A stretch of 15,312 nt of DNA. Source: JAYZAP01 sp964645285. GTDB taxonomy: Bacteria; Pseudomonadota; Alphaproteobacteria; JAAXGF01. The stretch lies in contig CAZYDR010000088.1 of NCBI GenBank assembly GCA_964645285.1, positions 1 through 15,312 of the forward strand, read 5' to 3'. The notes beneath the pieces are model-generated. The model was not told where the DNA came from. It saw nothing but the letters and a program-made list of their open reading frames with translations, and did no database searches. A program made the position numbers and the translations under genes. Below are positions 12,499 to 15,312 of the stretch, in pieces. Every line of letters starts with the position of its first letter. Position 1 is the first letter of the stretch.

Positions 12499-14292
12499 CT
12501 AAAACTGATCTTCCTGGAGGGCCATGACGCTGGCGCCGCCCTCGGTGACAACACGGGCCATGGCCGGGGCCTCGCCGAGAATCTGGTCGGCATAGAACCG
12601 CGCAGTGGTAAGTTTGGCCGTCGAGCCGGCGCCATCGCTGCCGTTTTGGTCGAGACGCTGGCGCGCCGCCAACCCGGCTCTCGCCATCTGCCAGCCGCCG
12701 GTGACGGTGCCGAACAGTCGCAAATAAGGTACTGCCCCGGCCGCCGCCAGTTCCGGCTGGTCCGGGAAGGTGGTGACCAGCCAGTCGGTGGCCTGGCTCA
12801 GAGCCTCGACGCCATCCTTTAGCCGGGTGCGAATGGCGACCAGATCGGCGTCGTTTGTCTGTGATAGCGGGCCGTCGAGCGCCGCCATCTCGGCAATGAA
12901 GTCGCGCGCCGCCGCGCCCTTGTCGCGCATCAGCTTGCGGCGCAGTAGGTCGTTGGCCTGGATGCCGTTGGTGCCTTCGTAGATCGGCGCGATGCGGGCG
13001 TCGCGGTAGTGCTGGGCGGCGCCGGTCTCCTCAATGAAACCCATGCCGCCGTGAACTTGAATGGCGTCCGACGCGACCTCGACACCCAAGTCCGTGGACC
13101 ACGCCTTGGCCACGGGCACCAGCAGGTCGGCAATCAAGCCGGCGCGGGTGCGTGTCGCTTCGTCCTGGTGATGACTGGCCCGGTCCAGGGCCGCCGCCGT
13201 GTAGTAGATCAGCCCGCGCGCCGCCTCGATGCGGGCCTTCATGCCGAGCAACATGCGGCGTACGTCCGGGTGATCGATGATCGCTTTGCGCTCGCCGCGC
13301 GGATCGCTCATGGCGGTGCCCTGAACCCGCTCGCGGGCATAGGCGCGGGCGCCCTGGTAGGCGCGCTCGGCGATGGCCAGGCCCTGGACCCCGACCCCGA
13401 CCCGGGCCTGGTTCATCATCAGGAACATGTACTCGATGCCGCGGTTCTCCTCGCCCACCAGATAGGCGGTCGCGCCGTCGTTCTCGCCATAGAGCATGAC
13501 CGCGGTGGGACTGGCGTTGATACCCAGCTTGTGTTCCAGGGATGCGGCGCGGACATCGTTAGGTGCGCCCAGGGAGCCATCGTCGTTGTCTAGCATCTTG
13601 GGTACGATGTAGAGCGATATGCCCTTGATGCCGGGGATGCCATCGGGGCTGCGCGCCAGCACCATGTGGATGATGTTTTCGGCCAGATCGTGGTCGCCAT
13701 AGGTGATGAAAATCTTCTGGCCCTTGATACGATAATGGTCGCCATGGCGTTCGGCCCTGGTGCGAATTTCGCCGAGATCGCTGCCGGCAAGAGATTCGGT
13801 TAGGTTCATGGTGCCGGTCCACTGGCCCGAAATGAGCTTGGCCAGATAGGTTTCGCGCTGGTCCTCGGTGCCATGGGTGACCAGCAGGTCGATGGCCGCC
13901 TGGGTCAGCAGCGGCCCGACGGCGAAACCCATATTGGCCGCTTGCCACATTTCCTCGACGGCTACGGCAATCAGCTTCGGCAAGCCTTGGCCGCCCATAT
14001 GCTGAGGCGCCGCAAGGCCGATCCAGCCACCATCGGCGAAGGCCTTAAAGGCCTCAGGGAAGCCGTCCGGGGTGCGTACGGCGCCGTCAATCAGACGGCT
14101 GCTTTGAACGTCGCCGGAGCGGTTGAGCGGACCCAGCACGTTACCGGCGAGCTTGCCGGCCTCTTCAAGCACGGCATCGACCAGGTCGGGGGTAGCCTCT
14201 TGATAGCCGGGCAGGGCGGCGACCCGGTCCAGGCCGGCCAGTTCGGTGAGGGCGAAACGAATGTCGTCGAGGGGTGCGGTGTAATCGGTCAT
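12499..14292 (-). CDS. Acyl-CoA dehydrogenase, large DmdC-like type
   Basis: The protein has 597 residues, as in the large acyl-CoA dehydrogenase subfamily that includes 3-methylmercaptopropionyl-CoA dehydrogenase (DmdC) and long-chain relatives; the basic family is about 380. It forms a 2,3-double bond in an acyl-CoA with FAD. In order: an N-terminal extension and helical domain (to about 155), the FAD/substrate segment MNLTESLAGSDLG (162-174), the C-terminal helical domain with QVHGGMGFIEE (412-422), the probable base E439 in IAPIYEGTNGIQ, and the extra C-terminal domain after about 460. I chose the ATG at 14290-14292 because MTDYTAPLDDIRFALTELAGL is the normal start of this group; a GTG at 14380-14382 would add 30 unfamiliar residues. 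No strong ribosome-binding site is seen. First gene of the minus-strand operon. Confidence 0.92.
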   Translation of the reverse strand: MTDYTAPLDDIRFALTELAGLDRVAALPGYQEATPDLVDAVLEEAGKLAGNVLGPLNRSGDVQSSRLIDGAVRTPDGFPEAFKAFADGGWIGLAAPQHMGGQGLPKLIAVAVEEMWQAANMGFAVGPLLTQAAIDLLVTHGTEDQRETYLAKLISGQWTGTMNLTESLAGSDLGEIRTRAERHGDHYRIKGQKIFITYGDHDLAENIIHMVLARSPDGIPGIKGISLYIVPKMLDNDDGSLGAPNDVRAASLEHKLGINASPTAVMLYGENDGATAYLVGEENRGIEYMFLMMNQARVGVGVQGLAIAERAYQGARAYARERVQGTAMSDPRGERKAIIDHPDVRRMLLGMKARIEAARGLIYYTAAALDRASHHQDEATRTRAGLIADLLVPVAKAWSTDLGVEVASDAIQVHGGMGFIEETGAAQHYRDARIAPIYEGTNGIQANDLLRRKLMRDKGAAARDFIAEMAALDGPLSQTNDADLVAIRTRLKDGVEALSQATDWLVTTFPDQPELAAAGAVPYLRLFGTVTGGWQMARAGLAARQRLDQNGSDGAGSTAKLTTARFYADQILGEAPAMARVVTEGGASVMALQEDQF

Positions 14293-14403
14293 GGCGGGTA
14301 AACTATCACGAAGCTTTGGCGACGGCATCACCAACCGTTGCATGGGGCGGCCCGCTGTACCATCATCCAGACAAATTGACACACATACCCCGGAGCAAAC
14401 TTT
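14293..14403. promoter_or_regulatory. Divergent promoter region between the dehydrogenase and oxidoreductase genes
   Basis: This 111-base gap separates two divergent genes, so promoters in both directions are expected. A TTGACA hexamer on the plus strand (14376-14381) is too close to the ATG at 14404 for a normal -10 and leader. No convincing -35/-10 pair was found on either strand. GGAG (14392-14395), eight bases before the ATG, is the oxidoreductase ribosome-binding site. Confidence 0.4.
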
Positions 14404-15312
14404 ATGGCCGACGACGTTAACCGCCAGATCTTGCTGGCCTCACGCCCTGATGGGGCGCCCACAGCCGCCAATTTTCGCCTGGTCGAAACACCGGTGCCCG
14501 AGCCCGGCGATGGTGAGACCGTTTACCAGACAATTTATATGTCCCTGGACCCCTATATGCGCGGGCGCATGAACGACGGCGAGTCCTATGCTGAACCGGT
14601 GGCCATCGACGGCGTCATGGGCGGCGGCTCGGTCGGCTGGGTGGTGGCGTCCAACGATCTCGATCTCGCCGAGGGCGACTACGTGCTGGGCTATGGCGGC
14701 TGGCAGGACTACGCCATGATGAAGGGCAAGCACCTGCGCAAGCTCGACCCGGCGGCGGCGCCGATCTCCACTGCCTTGAGCGTCCTCGGCATGCCGGGCA
14801 TGACCGCCTACACGGGCCTGCTGCGCATCGGCGAGCCCAAGGAGGACGAGACCGTGGTGGTCGCCGCGGCCTCGGGGCCGGTCGGCGGTACCGTGGGTCA
14901 GATCGCCAAGCTCAAGGGCTGCCGCGCCATCGGTATCGCGGGATCGCAAGAGAAATGCGATTTCGTGAAAAACGAGCTTGGCTTCGACGACTGCATCAGC
15001 CATCGCCGCGACGACCTGGCCGAAGCTCTGGCGGCGGCCTGCCCGGACGGCATCGACGTATACTACGAGAACGTCGGCGGCAAGGTGTTTGACGCGGTCT
15101 ATCCGCTGCTCAACTACTTCGCCCGCATCCCGGTGTGCGGCGTCATCACCCGCTACAACGTGGCAGAGACGGCACCGGGCCCGGATCGCCTGCCGGGCTA
15201 TATCGCCGACAGCCTGACCAAGCGCTTCCGCACCCAGGGCTTCATCGTCACCGATTTTGAGGGCATGCGCGCCGATTTCGAGCGCGACATGAGCCAGTGG
15301 GTGAGGGGCGGC
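14404..15312 (+). CDS. MDR-type NADP-dependent oxidoreductase (zinc-independent), 3' end outside the window
   Basis: 303 codons are visible with no stop; relatives are about 330-345 residues, so nearly the whole protein is present. It belongs to the leukotriene B4 12-hydroxydehydrogenase/prostaglandin reductase/CurA-like group of medium-chain reductases, which reduce the C=C bond of alpha,beta-unsaturated carbonyl compounds with NADPH. Landmarks are MSLDPYMRGRM (49-59, substrate side), LGMPGMTAYTGLL, the cofactor motif AASGPVGGTVG (155-165), and YYENVGGKVFDAVYPLL, typical of the group. Structural and catalytic zinc-binding cysteine clusters are absent, as expected. It is divergent from the acyl-CoA dehydrogenase gene; the true substrate is unknown. 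Confidence 0.92.
   Translation, partial: MADDVNRQILLASRPDGAPTAANFRLVETPVPEPGDGETVYQTIYMSLDPYMRGRMNDGESYAEPVAIDGVMGGGSVGWVVASNDLDLAEGDYVLGYGGWQDYAMMKGKHLRKLDPAAAPISTALSVLGMPGMTAYTGLLRIGEPKEDETVVVAAASGPVGGTVGQIAKLKGCRAIGIAGSQEKCDFVKNELGFDDCISHRRDDLAEALAAACPDGIDVYYENVGGKVFDAVYPLLNYFARIPVCGVITRYNVAETAPGPDRLPGYIADSLTKRFRTQGFIVTDFEGMRADFERDMSQWVRGG

Noticed and set aside
10483..14292. A DMSP demethylation-type pathway (DmdC-like dehydrogenase followed by a DmdD-like hydratase)
   Set aside because: The crotonase-family protein lacks both catalytic glutamates that DmdD needs, and no DmdA or DmdB gene is visible. The dehydrogenase resembles a broad subfamily, not DmdC alone.
14376..14404. TTGACA as the -35 box of the MDR oxidoreductase promoter
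   Set aside because: A -10 at normal spacing would fall on the start codon, which would place the transcription start inside the gene.

Overview
The window is GC-rich (roughly 60-65% by eye), densely packed bacterial chromosome. The protein families and wording of the motifs (type III CoA-transferase, large DmdC-like acyl-CoA dehydrogenase, SMP-30 lactonase, agmatine deiminase, HpcH/HpaI aldolase) fit a heterotrophic alphaproteobacterium, possibly of the Rhodospirillales type; this taxonomic guess is inference. No rRNA, tRNA, CRISPR array, insertion sequence or phage gene was seen. Fifteen protein genes are supported (two cut by the window edges), plus one gene remnant.

Layout. (1) 1-204: the tail of a short-chain dehydrogenase (+). 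(2) 219-1997 on the minus strand: a secreted Sel1-repeat protein, a class II HpcH/HpaI aldolase and a small CDGSH iron-sulfur protein; a roughly 250-base gap between the last two holds several inverted repeats. (3) 2075-3049 (-): a D-2-hydroxyacid dehydrogenase, divergent from (4) a tight four-gene plus-strand operon at 3117-7141: FAD-dependent amine oxidase-like protein, histidine phosphatase, cytoplasmic polysaccharide-deacetylase-fold hydrolase of the imidase/allantoinase-like type, and agmatine deiminase. (5) 14292 down to about 7290 on the minus strand: a six-gene operon read in the order acyl-CoA dehydrogenase, type III CoA-transferase, crotonase-family protein, SMP-30 lactonase, group II PLP-dependent decarboxylase, membrane fatty-acid-desaturase-like enzyme. 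(6) 14404 to the window end (+): a zinc-independent MDR-type NADP oxidoreductase, divergent from the acyl-CoA dehydrogenase.

How they may work together. The plus-strand operon looks like amine or ureide catabolism: agmatine deiminase makes N-carbamoylputrescine, the usual nitrilase-type AguB is missing from the window, and a hydrolase from a family that includes ureide and cyclic-imide hydrolases sits directly upstream, followed in the logic by an amine oxidase-like flavoprotein. The minus-strand operon looks like CoA-dependent breakdown of an unidentified carboxylic acid joined to a lactonase and an amino-acid decarboxylase.

The most notable anomalies are: a CDGSH protein whose second cluster motif is cut by a TGA exactly at the cysteine ligand codon; a 72-base, about 94% identical copy of the decarboxylase 3' end lying downstream of the desaturase, with the desaturase reading frame running through it out of frame; and a crotonase-family protein lacking both classical catalytic glutamates. 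I see mostly ordinary catabolic genes and do not claim a wholly new defence or mobile system here.
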